64,000 bases of DNA from Scenedesmus sp. ARA3 (GCA_004335835.1 RWJK01001054.1:60857-124856), one strand, 5' to 3'. Counted from the stretch's first letter, positions 46,760 through 58,865 are shown. Numbers and translations are program-made. The notes: a model not told the origin generated them from the letters alone.

Positions 46760-49160
46760 TCAATCACCAGCACTGGTTGCACCAAGTACCTGCAGCAGGC
46801 GCAGCAGCAGGCACAAAAACACCAGAGTAAGCGGGGCACCACGAAACCACGAGCGCAGCACTTGCTGCAGCAAGCACGCTCCACAGGTGCAGTTGCCGAC
46901 AAGGTCAGCAGCAGCAAGCGCCACCGCCGCCCAGGGCTGGTTCCGTTGCTGCCAGCTTGCTGCGGCAGCTGCAGTGTGCATGCATCGCATTGCTACAGGC
47001 CTGCCTGCACCAAGCCAAACTGCTGACAGCAGCACTCACGGGTATGAGCAGGTTATGGATCTTGTCATCTGGTGGGTGTCCAGCGTGTTGACCCAGTGGA
47101 AGGTGACATGGCGCGCCACCTCACGCAGCTGCTTCGTGTAAATCAGCAGCTGCTGCAGCAGCGCTTCAACCTGCTGTGTCCGGCTGACCAGCCTCCCAGG
47201 CACGGACTCAAGCCCATTCAGCACACTGCCGTATGATATCGATGAGCAAGGCACTGCAGCATTTGCTGCATGCGGCGCTGGCGCTGCTGCTGCTGCTGCT
47301 GCTGCATCGTGTGCTTTTGGGGAGTCACCCGCTGCTGCATCCGGCGTGAGCAGATGAACAGCGGTTGCTGTTAGTACCGCATTTGCCGCAGCTGCGTTGA
47401 GCTGTGCAGAGCCGGAAACAGCCTCTGCATGGCCTTGCAGCTGCTGCAGGTGCTGCACAGTCTTCTGTGCTTTTGCAACAAGGGGCCGCCGTGCCTCCTG
47501 GTACAGGTTAAAGCTGATTGACAGTGCCTCCACCTGTGCTGGGGACAGCGCAACTTGCGCTCCTACATGCGCCCAGAGTCCTGCAAGCAGCAAGCACAAC
47601 GACGCTCAGTACAACGCAGCCCAGGTGCCAGGATCCACATGTAACTACCCTCTCTCTAATCAAATGCATACTCCAGCAGCACTGGCAGCAGGAAAGCAGC
47701 ATGAGCAAAGCTCAGTCCTGCTAGCAGCAGCTTTCCTGCAAGCACTCCATGAACAGCTGGCAGTGCCAGAAGTCGGGCGCTGCTGGTGCCAAGACAACTG
47801 CTGTGTTCCATGCATGTATGATCCTGACTCGGCTCACCGTCTGGAGGCGATTCTGGCTGCAGCGTGTCCAGGTTGAGGAGGCACAGCTCCATGAGCTGCT
47901 GCTGCGCACCCATGTGCTGCACACAGGCAAGCAGCCATACAAGCAGCCAGCAGGCATGTGGTTGGTTAGTGTATAGTCAGACGTGCCTGCAGTGCCTGGC
48001 GGTCCTAAGCCAATTGCTGCTGCCAACCAGCTGCAGCTGACGCTGCTGTTCATTGACTGCTGTTGTGTGCTTGCTCAGCACCCTTGCTGCATCACCAGCG
48101 CACACACAGCGTGTGCCGAGTGCGGTTTCGTAGTGTGCAGCTTACACTTGCTGCTGCTGTGCTTCCTGCAAGCATCTTCACGGCTTATTGGACCGACCAG
48201 TGCCTTACATGCCCCAAACCATGTTCAAATATGTACCAACATATACTTGACATATGTCTGAACCAGCCATACTCACCAGCAGCATGCAGAACTGCCCATA
48301 CTGCTCCACTGCTGCCTTCAGGCTGTCTTCCGTTTGAAATCCAGACCAGGGTGCAGCGCATGCTACTCTGCAGAGTGCCAGCCGCTGCGTTAGCTGCCGC
48401 AGCTGCACTGCCAGCTGCTTGGTGCTGGCATGCTGCACCTCAAGCACTGCTTCAGGCGATACAGAGGCGCGCAAGCGCTGCGTGTTGACCGCTGCTGCTG
48501 TGCTGCTGTCCGACTGATTGGTCAAACATGATGCAGCATGCCCAGCATGTTGCAGCAGGTCAAACGTAACAAGGTCTGTCTCGGCAGCTGCCAGCAGCGC
48601 ACTGCTGTCAGCATGTGGCTCTGCTGCTCCTGCTGCCACTGCAACACAACTGAGCCTGTACAGGCTGTCGCCCTGATCCGCCAGCATCAACACCAACACC
48701 TGCAGGACACCCACGCAGGAAGCAACCATGCACGAGCTGAAGAGATTAACAAGTGAAAAATACATGTCTTCTGCCCCATGGTCTGTACATAACCTCCAGA
48801 AGGTGGAACTTTGAGCTCTGCCAAGCAGGAGTGTAGCAGCAGGTAGCAGCCAATCAACGCTGCTGCGAAGGAGGCCCAGCAGCAGCAGGAAATTGATCAA
48901 CGATGCGTCAACAGACATCAAAGGTCCCAGCACGCATCTTCTGCAGCTAGCACAGAATGGAGAACTTGATTACTGCAGAACGTGGTGCCACGCCACCCTG
49001 TAATGCAATCACAGCCATATTTGATATTATAACTTTGTGATTGTTGGCAAACCTGCTCCTTCTGCCTGAGCTGCTCGTTCTCCCAGGTGAGCTCGTGGGC
49101 TAGGCTTAGAAGACGGTGCAGCTGGCGCTGCAACTTGCGCTCGTCATACAATGCAGTCAT
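46760..49160 (-). CDS. Helical/coiled-coil protein with possible C-terminal membrane anchor; apparent frameshift
   Basis: Exons 49053-49160, 48277-48699, 47838-47916 and 47040-47580 join in phase (start [36 protein letters not shown], a coiled coil). The fourth exon has an Ala-rich middle and helical ends ([23 protein letters not shown]). It ends at 47036 with SITCSYP-stop in the open frame. One frame over, the same bases read [10 protein letters not shown] and lead, in phase, across a GTGAGT donor to exon 46790-46864 ([20 protein letters not shown]), a hydrophobic tail ending at 46760. A one-base loss near 47070, a sequencing error or a missed intron would explain this. No family was recognised. 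Confidence 0.55.
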
Positions 49161-50338
49161 TTGAGCTACTGGGCACTTCGATCAGCCCATCTGAAGCAGG
49201 TATGAAAGCTGCAGTAATGGCTCCGCCACTCTGAGGGCCCTCTCAACAGCAACTGTTTCTTCAAACTATACAATTACATCTTAGATGAGGCTTTAGGACA
49301 TCAAACACGGCCATATATGTAGCTGCGAACCTTGTGCAATTATGTCCATCACGAAGAGGCGTCACACGTACAATTGTTTTGTTCCGTATTCGGTTGAGTA
49401 CACTGTTTGAAGGCCTGCCTGTGCTCCCTCTGTGCTCAGAATGGCTGGTCACTGCCGGTGTATGCTCAGCGGGCGATGACAGGGCGTCATTGACTACCGA
49501 ACAAGAGGGCATAGCGGTTCCCCTGCAGGCAGAAAAACTACCAAGGCTGATCCAACTTTCCAATCTATCTTGATCAGCCTGTGACATGAGGTCTACGTCC
49601 AGTTTTTCGAGGTTACCCTCCCCCGCCTGGATGGCAGGTGGAGGTCATGAACCACAGTCACAGGTTCCGTCCGCAGCTGCACGCATACATTGACGAATAG
49701 TCAGCAGCAAGGCAGCAAATGCGTTTCGCCAAATATGGCAGAGCTTGCATGAGTCTGAGCTGCACTGCCAGGCAACATGACAACAGGAACGCCAGTCAAA
49801 TGTTGACACCAGTGGCAGCGCACTGCCATGGCCCCCAATTGCAAATCAATGGTGCCCATGGGAAACACCCTGCAACTGTGCTTTTTTCACGCCAGACTGG
49901 CACTTCTAAGCCCCAGTGGCGCTTGGAGCCACTTTCATTGTAAAGAGACAGCGCACAAAGCATTATCTGCCGCAGAGGCATGACACACAATTTACCAGCG
50001 CGTCGCAAGGGACAGGGTGCCAGTGCACTTACCACAAGCCTTGAATTGAACAAAACTTTTGCCACTATGGCAATGCTGTTGATCCGTTGCAGCCCTGCAT
50101 GTTCTCCGGCAGCTGCCTTGACAGTTGCTGCCCACCAACCTTTAGATATAAGCTGCCAACAAAGACAGAACATGTTGTGAAGATGGACAGTCTATGTTGT
50201 ACAACCAGCACACCAAGGAGCTGTGGTGATGCTGAATCAGCAGTGCAAAACAGAAAGCTCCCATATGCTGCTTCAGGGCTCCTTCTCCTGATCCCAGCTG
50301 TCCTCAAGGCTCTGCCAGAAACAAGGTGGCACATGCAG

Positions 50339-50383
<45 letters not shown>

Positions 50384-50522
50384 GCCAGCACAGTTGATGT
50401 CCCACCATCATTCAAGCAAGGAAATTGGGATTGCCTGGCATTGACTGCGGAGACAGCAAGCAACACCAGCAAAGCAGCCAAGGAAAGAAGCCTTGCTTGG
50501 CACACAATGCAATGACAGCAAA
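49161..50522. other. Region without a supported gene
   Basis: Holds a 108-codon open frame at 49261-49587 (-) with no identifiable domain, and an imperfect AGC run at about 50341-50390. Promoter of the coiled-coil gene must be at the left end. Confidence 0.4.
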
Positions 50523-52751
50523 CTACAAACGGGCAGCTTCTGATACGAGCTTGTGCTGCTTCTCAAGTTTGTCTTCAATAAAAGCAACACCAAATCTTAA
50601 AGAGCAAGCTATGCATGTACCTTTGAGCAGCTTGCACACCCCAAAACTCCATAGCAGCTGCAGCACCCACGTTCATACACCCATGTCTAAACACGCATGC
50701 ACCCTGATGGTGCCGCAGGCAGCTGCGCACCTGCTTTGCCCGCAGCACTTCACTCCTCCTTTCAAGCTCCCTGGCATCCTTCCAGTCCCTGCAAGCCGCA
50801 TGGCAGCAGTTGCAACCGCCACCTGAACTCCAACCCTCAACTGCCATGCGGCTGCTTGCATTTGATGATGATGAACTGCCATGTGGCTGCATGCAGCCTG
50901 ATTTTTTCGTGGCTGCTGCACTCTTCAGCTGCAGCATGCCAGCACATGCCGCAGCAGCATGACGCGCTGCCATCACAGCGCAATGCTGCAGTGCTGCAGT
51001 GGTCAACCACAGAGCAGCACCGCTGGCACCGCAGCTGCAGCAGCACGCTCTGCAAGCCCACCCTCTGCTAGCTGCCTACCGTGCTGATTGCCTGCATGCC
51101 TTGCTGGCTGCCTGCCTGTCTCGCTGCCTGCCTGCTTTGTTTGCCGGCAAACAAGGGCCTCACAAGGCCTGGCCCCATGCAAGGCCCTCTCTGCTGTAGC
51201 CCAGCCGCACCTCATGGCTTTGGTTAAGCACCTGTCCAGCAACAAGAGCCGTGGCTGCACCGCAGATTTTCAGCCATGAGCCTGTCAAACATCAATAGGC
51301 AAGGCCGCACCTCATTGCTTTTGTGATGAACCTGTCCAGGCCCAAGATACGTTGGAAGGTGAGCGCCAGCAGCACCAGCAGCAGCACTGCGCTGCTGACT
51401 ATGGAGGGTGCATCCATGTAGAAGCCGCGGCTACTGAAGCTGCAGCAGCGCAGCAGTGCAGGAGGGAGCGGCAGGGCAGCCAAAGATACACACACAGCAC
51501 ATAGTTGGGAAGTAGATGGCAGGTTCGTTGGCTCTGCTGTCGAGTGCTTTGCTACCTGCTGGGTTGCAGTGTCTGCCAGCTTCCGTGATATTTTAATTTG
51601 TAACTTACCTGCTGCATCTTGCAGCCAGGTCAGAAAAAGAAAGACCAGAAGCTGCTGCTGTGTCCATCACATTTGAGCTCTCGTGACAGAGCCAGCCTGA
51701 ACAGGCCCACAACCTCCAACCAGTGGCTGTGTGCCGCACCTCTCCACTGACACGCGCTGCATGCCATTGCAGGCGTACTGCCGGAGTCATTCTGTGGGTC
51801 TGCACTCTCCCCCTCTCCTGCTTCCACTGCATCAGTCCACTGACAACTAAATAACTGGCGCTTTGCTGTATTAAGTCGCTATGCATCCTGTACGTCTAGT
51901 GGTGGCCTTGCATTGCACTGCAAATGTCTTTGCTTGACACCAATTGTAACAAGCATTCTTATGCTTACACCCTCAAAACAGCTGTGTGCCGCACCTCTCC
52001 ACTGACACGCGCTGCATGCCGTATGGGTCATCCATGCCAGGGTTGACTTCTACCACTCGCTGCAGCACACCCAGGTTGCTAGGCGCTGCTGGGCTGCTGG
52101 CACGGCAAGAGGACAAAAAGAAGCAGCACGGGCAGTGAAGTTCAGCAGGACATGCCATATGCTGGCACACGTGTTACTTGATGCCTTACTGTTTCACATG
52201 ACGACACTCGACATTATAGATAGACAATCTTGAAACATCAGTTGGCATGAAGTAGTGCTGCTGAGTGTGTGCCCATGACCTCTGTGCCTGCCAGCAGTGG
52301 AGCGCCGCTGTGTGCACACACACACGCGTGTGCACACAGCGCGACGACTTATGAGTAGATCTGCAACTGCCTTAAACAAACATCAGGATGTACTTTAGGG
52401 CATTAGATTAGCACCATTGCCAACACACCTGCTGAACTCTTTTGGTGCTGCTTTGCAGGTCACTGTGCTCCTGCCAGCGCTGCTCTGTGTGTAGTAGAAG
52501 TTGCGCTGCTGTTGTTGTTGCAAGAAAACTGGCGTACAGGCCTGATGGCTTATGCACCCTCTCATTGGTGCTGAAGTTGTTTGATGTACAGCTTGACTGC
52601 TTTGCATGGCAGGCTGCATGTTGCCAAGCTTCACACAGCAGTGCAGCAGAGTTGCTGTGGTCTGTGGTGTCACACCACTGGTGTGCGCAGCAGCTTGCGT
52701 CTTGCAACAGTCAGCAGCAGCAGGGAAAAGCAGGACAAGCACACGGATCAT
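50523..52751 (-). CDS. Probable plastid-targeted single-span membrane protein with C-terminal coiled coil (228 aa)
   Basis: Exons 52429-52751, 51995-52093, 51311-51439, 50703-50788 and 50523-50572 join in phase to 228 aa, TAG stop. The long N-terminal exon is basic and Ser/Thr/Gln rich and ends STVTCKAAPKEF, a typical algal transit-peptide border. The mature part has GVLQRVVEVNPGMDDPYGM, one hydrophobic span (SIVSSAVLLLVLLALTFQRI) and a charged helix (RDWKDARELERRSEVLRAKQ) ending KLEKQHKLVSEAARL. The donor of the fourth exon could instead be 50731, but then the last exon is out of phase. I do not recognise the family. Two introns carry donor-side junction copies. The gene is 115 bp head-to-head from the Tpt1 gene. 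Confidence 0.62.
51211..51240 (-). repeat. Donor-side copy of the membrane-span exon
   Basis: Repeats the exon end LDR-x-x-TKAM and GTGCGGC donor about 100 bp downstream of the real exon end at 51311. Confidence 0.75.
51740..51766 (-). repeat. Donor-side copy of exon 51995-52093
   Basis: Repeats GGCATGCAGCGCGTG...GAGAG and the donor GTGCGGC about 255 bp downstream of the real exon end at 51995. Confidence 0.78.
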
Positions 52752-52866
52752 ACGGCTGTTTTGCTAGAGAGGCCGGCATCAACGTCACGGTCACACTTGC
52801 CAGGTGTTCATTGCCGGGTACATGTCTTTCGAATCAAGGTGACAACTGACACCTTCCGAATTGATC
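52752..52866. promoter_or_regulatory. Compact divergent promoter region
   Basis: Only 115 bp separate the ATG of the plastid protein gene (-) from that of the Tpt1 gene (+), so the 5' UTRs and core promoters must be very short or overlap. Confidence 0.5.
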
Positions 52867-54995
52867 ATGAGCAGCGTCACCTTTCGACACGCTCGACTGC
52901 GTCTCGTTCGCCTATCGTCTTCGTTAATCGTGTGCATACCATTCTGCGCACCGGCTGCTTCCTGTTCGCTTCGTCAGCTTTGGACAGCTCGGCAGCAGAC
53001 CAGCATGTCAACAGGCACTTCCGGCGGGGTGCGGAAGCCGCAGCCCGCCAGCCGCAACGTACGCATCAGCAAGGAGCTTTCATACATGCTCAGGCACGCT
53101 CCACCACCTGGCAGCATGGATGAGCAAGGTGAGATGCTGGCAACAGCAGCAGCAGCAGCAGTCCAGGCTTGCCGCTGTGGGCGGCGCACTGCTGACCATG
53201 GTTGACAGTTTAATGTTTAGTTGCTTTTTATACCCTTGGTAAACGTTATGCAGGCTTTGTGTCAGCTAGTGTGCTGATGGCTCACATGAAGAGCAAGCCC
53301 ACGCTGCAAGAGCTGCAGGAAGTGATAGAATCAAATGACAAGGTGCGCCACACTATCAGCAACTGCACCATCAGGTGGTTTAACGTGAGCAAATAATTTA
53401 TGCAAGCATCCCCTGAACAAGCCAACAGATCGGCAGCCGCACTGTTCACCAACTCATCTCATGCAGCAGCAGATTCTGGCATGTCGGCCATACGTGCTGC
53501 GCTTCATTCAATCTCAATGCCAGAGGTGCAGCGGCTCATTTTTGGCCCCATGCACCTGCTGCTTTCTCCAGATGCACCTGTCTGCATCTGTCATCTATCA
53601 GGCTGGCACGCGCCTCCACAGCCCACAGCCAACACCCACTTCACCCAGCTCTGGCCACCAGCCACATTTCACCTCCTTCAATACTTCCGACATTTTATGT
53701 ATTGTAACACGCTGCAGAAGCGCTTCGTGCTGGACGATTCAGCCAGCTCTCCTCGCATACGGGCCGCCCAGGGCCACTCCGTGCAGCTGCAAGCGCCGGT
53801 GCTGACGCCAGTCACGGACGCAAGCAGCGTACCATGTGCGGTGCATGCCACCAGCAAAGAAGGGTGAGCATCAAGCAGCCTGCTCCTTTGGTTTCAATGA
53901 CTGTCAACAGGGCCAGCTCTTGGCTGTTGGAGCAGCCGGTGAGCCGTGCGAAACGGCGCATGCTAACATCAAGCAGTGGCGGCCTGCACCCTTCTGCAGC
54001 AGCTGAGGTTCAAGATCCGCTAGCGCTGCTGGGTGTGCAGGTTCACCTTGCATGCCTGCAACCTGTCGTTGCTCATGGGCTGCTGCTGCATGCCCTGCCC
54101 TGCCCTGCCCTGCCCTGCTGCTTGCATGCCCTGCCCTGCCCTGCCCTGCTGCTTACATGCCCTGCTCTGCCCTGCTATGAAGCTGGGCGGCCATTCAGGC
54201 CAGTGGCAGCCTGCTGCACGTGCAACTTCACATGGTATGCCTGCAACCTGCTGGCTGATGCACTGCTGCATGCCCTGGGTGATTGTTGTGCAGCTGGGAG
54301 GCCATCCAGGCCAGTGGCAGCCTGCTGCGCATGAGCCGCAGCCACATCCACTTTGCCACGCAGCCGCAGCTGCTGCGCGCCAACAGCTGGGCCAGCGTGA
54401 TGCTGCGGCTGAAGCTGCAGGTAGGTAGGGCGCTGCGCAGCGATCTGTGGTTGCATTTGGTCAGCTGGGGAGCCGAATGGCGGCGGCAACAGCAGCAGCA
54501 AAGGTTGCAGTAGTACAGCCAGAGTTACGCTGGCGTGTCAGGGGATAGCCCAATGTGTGCGGAGCAGCAGCCGTAGCGGCTTCCGCAAATGCAGTGTACT
54601 TGCTTCCCTGGTGCTGCAGCAGCAGTTGTGCACATGTGCAACAATTTTAGCACGGCATGCAGTGTGCGTGTGATGCATGGTTTCTGACACATTCTCAGCC
54701 GCAGCTGCCCCTGGCACATACACATTATCGCTTGCAAGAAACGCTAGACATTATGCTGCATCGGCCGAAGTAGTTGCCTTTCACCGTGTGGCTGCTGCGC
54801 GCCTCTGCTGCTGCGCTCCTCTGCTGCTATGCTGCTGTGCTGCTGCAGGAGGCATTAGATGCAGGGCACGCCTTCTTCCTGTCCTCCAATGGCGTGCTGC
54901 TGTGTGAGGGGCCGCTGCCTGTTTGTTTCGTGGAGCAGCTGCAGCAGCAGCAGGCTGAACAGCTGTGGCCAGGCGCAGGGCCTGGCGGGGAGTGA
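52867..54995 (+). CDS. TPT1: tRNA 2'-phosphotransferase (Tpt1/KptA family)
   Basis: Five exons in phase, 256 aa: 52867-53128, 53254-53342, 53718-53863, 54294-54420, 54849-54995. The core matches the family: ISKELSYMLRH, GFVSASVLMAHMK, RFVLDDS...RIRAAQGHSVQL, VHATS, LLRMSRSHIHFAT and AGHAFFLSSNGVLL. The Arg/His residues of the LRH, RxxQGHS, HxT and SRxHIHF motifs correspond to the conserved catalytic set. The enzyme removes the splice-junction 2'-phosphate left by tRNA ligase, transferring it to NAD+. The first ~60 residues are extra and Arg/Ser-rich; translation could instead start at the ATG at 53005, or the extension may target an organelle. Intron 3 holds an acceptor-side junction copy. 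Confidence 0.9.
54090..54175. repeat. CCCTG pentanucleotide repeats in intron 3 of the Tpt1 gene
   Basis: Two runs of four to five GCCCT/CCCTG units separated by GCTGCTTGCATG, with a third decayed run. Confidence 0.85.
54183..54245 (+). repeat. Acceptor-side copy of Tpt1 exon 4
   Basis: Repeats the start of the exon at 54294 (CTGGGAGGCCATCCAGGCC... as CTGGGCGGCCATTCAGGCC) after an AAG acceptor-like site; flanking intron sequence CTGCAACCTG is repeated too. Confidence 0.75.
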
Positions 54996-56798
54996 GCGGA
55001 GCCCTACTTGATGTAGTGGTTCAACAGCATGTGGCACACTGACAAGTGCTGAATTCGTCCACCTACCAAGGCTGCCCCGCACCAGCAGCCATCGCCTCGT
55101 CATCAGCAGCCGCAGCAGGGTACCTAAGCAGCCGACAGCTTGCAGGAAAGCCTTGCAGGAGCTGACGCAGCATGCCTGAGCAGCTGACAGCTGGGGCAGC
55201 CTTGCAGGAGCTCACGCATGGCAGACAGCCCGCACCTCGCAGCCCCAGCAGCACCAGCAGGCAACCGCTGGTTGCCAGCTGCAGTTTCTCCAGTACCATC
55301 ACAACGCCTGACAGCATCAGTCAGCCGATACACAGCTCCGGCACCCGCCAGGCCCCCTTGCAGCGCTTCCCTTTGAGGCACTGGACGGGTGCAGCCCGTA
55401 GCACGCATGCGGCGCATATGCTGGCATGCAGGCAGCCGCGTGTGCTTTTGTCAGACTGTGGTGGCAGCGCCGGAAGGCCAGCCCTGCAGCCGTGCATGTG
55501 CGCAGCCCGCTTGTTGTTCCTGCCAGCGTGCATATTCATGCTACGCCATCTGCGTGTGATGGAAGACACGTCAACAATGCTGGCTCGTTTGCAGCATGGT
55601 ACATTTGACAGATGGTTCAGGCATTCACTTGCCCATGTGCGCATGCATCACTTTTTCCAGCGGCTGGGATGCTCGGGACATAGAAATTCCGGGTAAACAG
55701 TTGTTGGTCGCTGGGAATGAGGGCGACAGTGTGGCACCTGAGCCTGGGGCACTGTGAGAGTGCCTGTTGGTAATGCCATAGAACCCTCTGCCCTGGGTTG
55801 TCAGGATATGATGAGAGCACGTGTTGCCAGCTGGCAGAAAATGTTGTGTGAAAGCCAGTGTGCATGCATATGCAGAGGTGTAGCTGCATGCTTATAAGCT
55901 GCTGTTACACTTGAACTTCTAGGGCTGAACTCTGACGAACCACTGCTCGCTCTGTGCACCTGCAAGGCCTTCAACTTCCAGTCTAGCGATCGCATGCACA
56001 GCGTGACCACTATCAATATACCTGAGGACGTGGAGGACCCCGCTGCAGCTCCTCTGCTGATCCCCACAGCTGGTGAACAGTCGAGCAGGCATCAACCCGG
56101 ATCGCTGCGCATACAGCTTCGGCACTGCTGGAGCGAGTTCTTCTGATACGCACAGTGAGTTTGTGGATGGTAGCTATCCTCGGCACGGGTGCAGAGCTAC
56201 ACAGGTGCCGGATCAGCAGCTACTGTAGGGCAGGTGCTTGGCTGAGTGCAGCAGGCAACAACCAGTCTTTCGTCGTAAACGCAATGAAGTGGCACCTGGC
56301 GCGAAAGCAACAGCCATACTTCAGCACCAACCGGCTGCTACATCAGATGCGCATGCAAGCAGCTGCACCTGTATGATGCCCTGCTGCTGCCTTGCTTTCG
56401 CTCCTGCAGGTACATCGTGCCAATCATTCTGGTCAACTGCTTCCTAGTGTTGGGCCTGCTGTACTTCTTGCTTTCAAAGCATTGAAAGCAGGCACAGGCA
56501 TCTTGCTCTGCTTATGACGTGCCCTGCTTCAACTGCACATATCACAAGTGCAGCAGCAGGCCACTGAGCCCGCAGAGTAGTAACAGCAGCGAGGAACCAG
56601 CACCAGTGTGATTTTGGAGTGCAGTGTCAGCACTGGTGCGCTTAAAACTTGGCATATCAGCGATAAGCTCCTCAGGCAGCTGCAGTTCAGACGCAGCAGC
56701 AGCGCGGTGACATTCGAGTGCTGCTGAGCAACACAGCAGCACTTCTGGCTCTGCAGTAGCTTAGAGGGTTGCTTGGTCTTCAGTTACCTCGTGTTTAG
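54996..56798. other. Region with possible coding fragments but no resolved gene
   Basis: A likely last exon on the + strand at 56410-56485 encodes YIVPIILVNCFLVLGLLYFL-SKH-stop after a CTGCAG acceptor, a C-terminal membrane span. Possible upstream exons near 55921-56155 (contains NSDEPLLALCTCKAF and AGINPDRCAYSF) could not be joined in one phase. Short duplicated segments (CCTTGCAGGAGCT) lie near 55150-55215. Confidence 0.35.
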
Positions 56799-57635
56799 AT
56801 GGCTACGGCCGTCGCCAACCGCGGCACACGTGCAAGCAAGCAGCAGCAGCAAGGCAGCCCTGCAGCAACCATGGCAGGCAGCCACGGCAGCAGCCAAGCA
56901 GCAGAAGCAGCCTTTGAACTTGAGGAGACCTTCCCACTCAACAGCAGCAAGCCATCTGGCCCCACCACCACCTCTACCCGCAACAGCAGCAGCAGCAGCT
57001 GGGCCGTCAGCAGCTACAGCGACCCACTGGTACTGGAGTCCCACACAGCCTTTCAGGCGCTGCTGCTGGCACCACTTGTAGTGTGGTGGCTGGCCATTTT
57101 AATGGGCATGTGGGTGTATGAGGGACTGCCACATGGTCAAAAGGTCTACCACGTGATGCTGTGGTTTGACCGGGGCCTGCTGCGGCCTGCAGGGCCACTG
57201 GTGCCCTTTGCGGTGCTTGCAGCGCGCGCAGGTGTGCACTGGCTAGCACACCAGCTGCAGTCTGGAGAGGCCGGCAGGGGTGTGGTGCAGCAGCAGCAGC
57301 AGAAGCAGTGGCGGGCAGTGAAGCTGGGGAGTCTGGCGCTGGGTTGCATGGCGGTGTACAGCAGCATGGCTGTGGCGAGGCTGGCGGTGTATTTGACGCA
57401 CTACTTCCTGCTGCAGAACAGGTGAGCGCTGCTGCTGATGTGTGATCAGCGATGCAGCTGTTGGGTGCTCGGTGCCATCAGATGCATGCATGCATGAGGT
57501 GCCAAGCAGGTACTGCAAAACAGCTTCTGCACACCTGCTGCTCGACCTCTTCGTATTGCCTGCCTGATATGTCATACATTTGCCAGTTTCAGTTCACTCA
57601 CGGGCTGCGTCTGGCTCTGCTGCTGCTGCTGCTGC

Positions 57636-57678
<43 letters not shown>

Positions 57679-57764
57679 TTGTTGGAGTTTCACATCGTGT
57701 CGGACCACATCTTCCTGGCAGCCACCATGCTCATCTGCCTGCAATGCTGCTGCCACTGCTGCTG

Positions 57765-57819
<55 letters not shown>

Positions 57820-57901
57820 TTGTTGGAGTTCCACATCGTGTCGGACCACATCTTCCTGGCCGCCACCATGCTCATCTGCCTGCACTGCTGCTGCTGCTGT
57901 C

Positions 57902-57937
<36 letters not shown>

Positions 57938-58092
57938 CTGCTGGAGTTCCACATCGTGTCGGACCACATCTTCCTGGCAGCCACCATGCTCATCTGCCTG
58001 CACTGCTACTGCTCCAGCTGCTGCCGCCGCCGCCGTGTCTGACCACATCTGATCACATCTTGCTGGCAGCCACCATGCTTACTGCCCCTACA

Positions 58093-58124
<32 letters not shown>

Positions 58125-58865
58125 CTGCTGGAGTTCCACATCGTGTCGGACCACATCTTCCTGGCAGCCACCATGCTCATCTGCCTGCACGCGGAGCTGG
58201 TCTGCCTCATGTCAGACATGCTGCGCACCATCCGCAGCGGCAGCGGCGGCAGCAGTGATGCGGTGTCGTGGCGCGAGGGCGCGCTGACGCTGCTGTTTGT
58301 GGCTGCGCTGTTCCTGTACCTGTTCACGGCAGCGGACATGTACTACACGGCCAAGTACTTCCACTTCCCACTGGTGAGTGCGGCTGGCATCAGGGTGGCA
58401 TTAGGTTGGCCTGCAGTGAATGCTGTTTGCAGCGTCGTATGGCGTTCGCTTGTGATTGATGCCAAGTACTTCCACTTCCCGCTGGTGAGTACGGCTAAGC
58501 CTGCGTGGACTGCTGATAGATTGATGCGGCCTGAGCTTCTGACTGATGCTGCCAGTGGCTGCGCTCTGTGTGGGGACAGTCGGCGCACAACGTTACACCT
58601 CTATATGTCTATGCGTGCTGGCTTTGGTTGGTTTGCAGGCAGGTCTGTCAAGTTCCGCGCTTTCGACATGCGCCAACGCAAATATGCATCTTGGTGCACT
58701 CCAGCTAGTGCCTGGGCATGCTAGGGTTTTCACTGAGCTGCTGCCGCGCTGTGGTGCTGCTGCTGTCTGTCCGTGCAGGAGACCTTTTTCACGACTGTGC
58801 TCGTGTTCATCATGTTCCAGCTGCCAGTGGTGCTGTGGCTGACGCGCCAGCGCGAGCTGCAGTGA
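56799..58865 (+). CDS. Six-span membrane protein, uncharacterised (319 aa)
   Basis: Three exons in phase: 56799-57421, 58124-58373, 58779-58865. The N-terminal ~65 residues are Ser/Gln/Thr rich and low complexity. About six hydrophobic segments follow, including ALLLAPLVVWWLAILMGMWV, LGCMAVYSSMAVARLAVYL, HIFLAATMLICLHAELVCL, LTLLFVAALFLYLF and TVLVFIMFQLPVVLWL. Short polar loops include YHVMLWFDRGLLRP and DMYYTAKYFHFPL. I do not recognise the family; no transporter or enzyme signature is evident. Exon 2 has three to four acceptor-side copies upstream and one donor-side copy downstream. Confidence 0.78.
57620..58110 (+). repeat. Acceptor-side copies of exon 2 of the six-span gene, each led by a CTG run
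   Basis: Copies start at 57678, 57819 and 57937, each after (CTG)n-CCAG, and are nearly identical to the first ~65 bp of the real exon at 58124 (EFHIVSDHIFLAATMLICL). A further partial copy lies near 58036-58080. Confidence 0.9.
58455..58483 (+). repeat. Donor-side copy of exon 2 of the six-span gene
   Basis: Repeats AKYFHFPL and GTGAGT donor 110 bp downstream of the real exon end at 58373. Confidence 0.82.

Noticed and set aside
49261..49587. 108-codon open frame on the minus strand
   Set aside because: No domain, no supported exons either side; kept only as a note.
50065..50505. Frame resembling a signal peptide followed by a poly-Leu run
   Set aside because: Starts at GTG, and the Leu run is just the AGC repeat read on the other strand.
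51607..51696. Possible extra exon (contains ESSNVMDTAAASG, strong GTAAGT donor) in the plastid membrane gene
   Set aside because: Its frame does not fit the preceding exon, while direct joining of 51995 to 51439 keeps phase.
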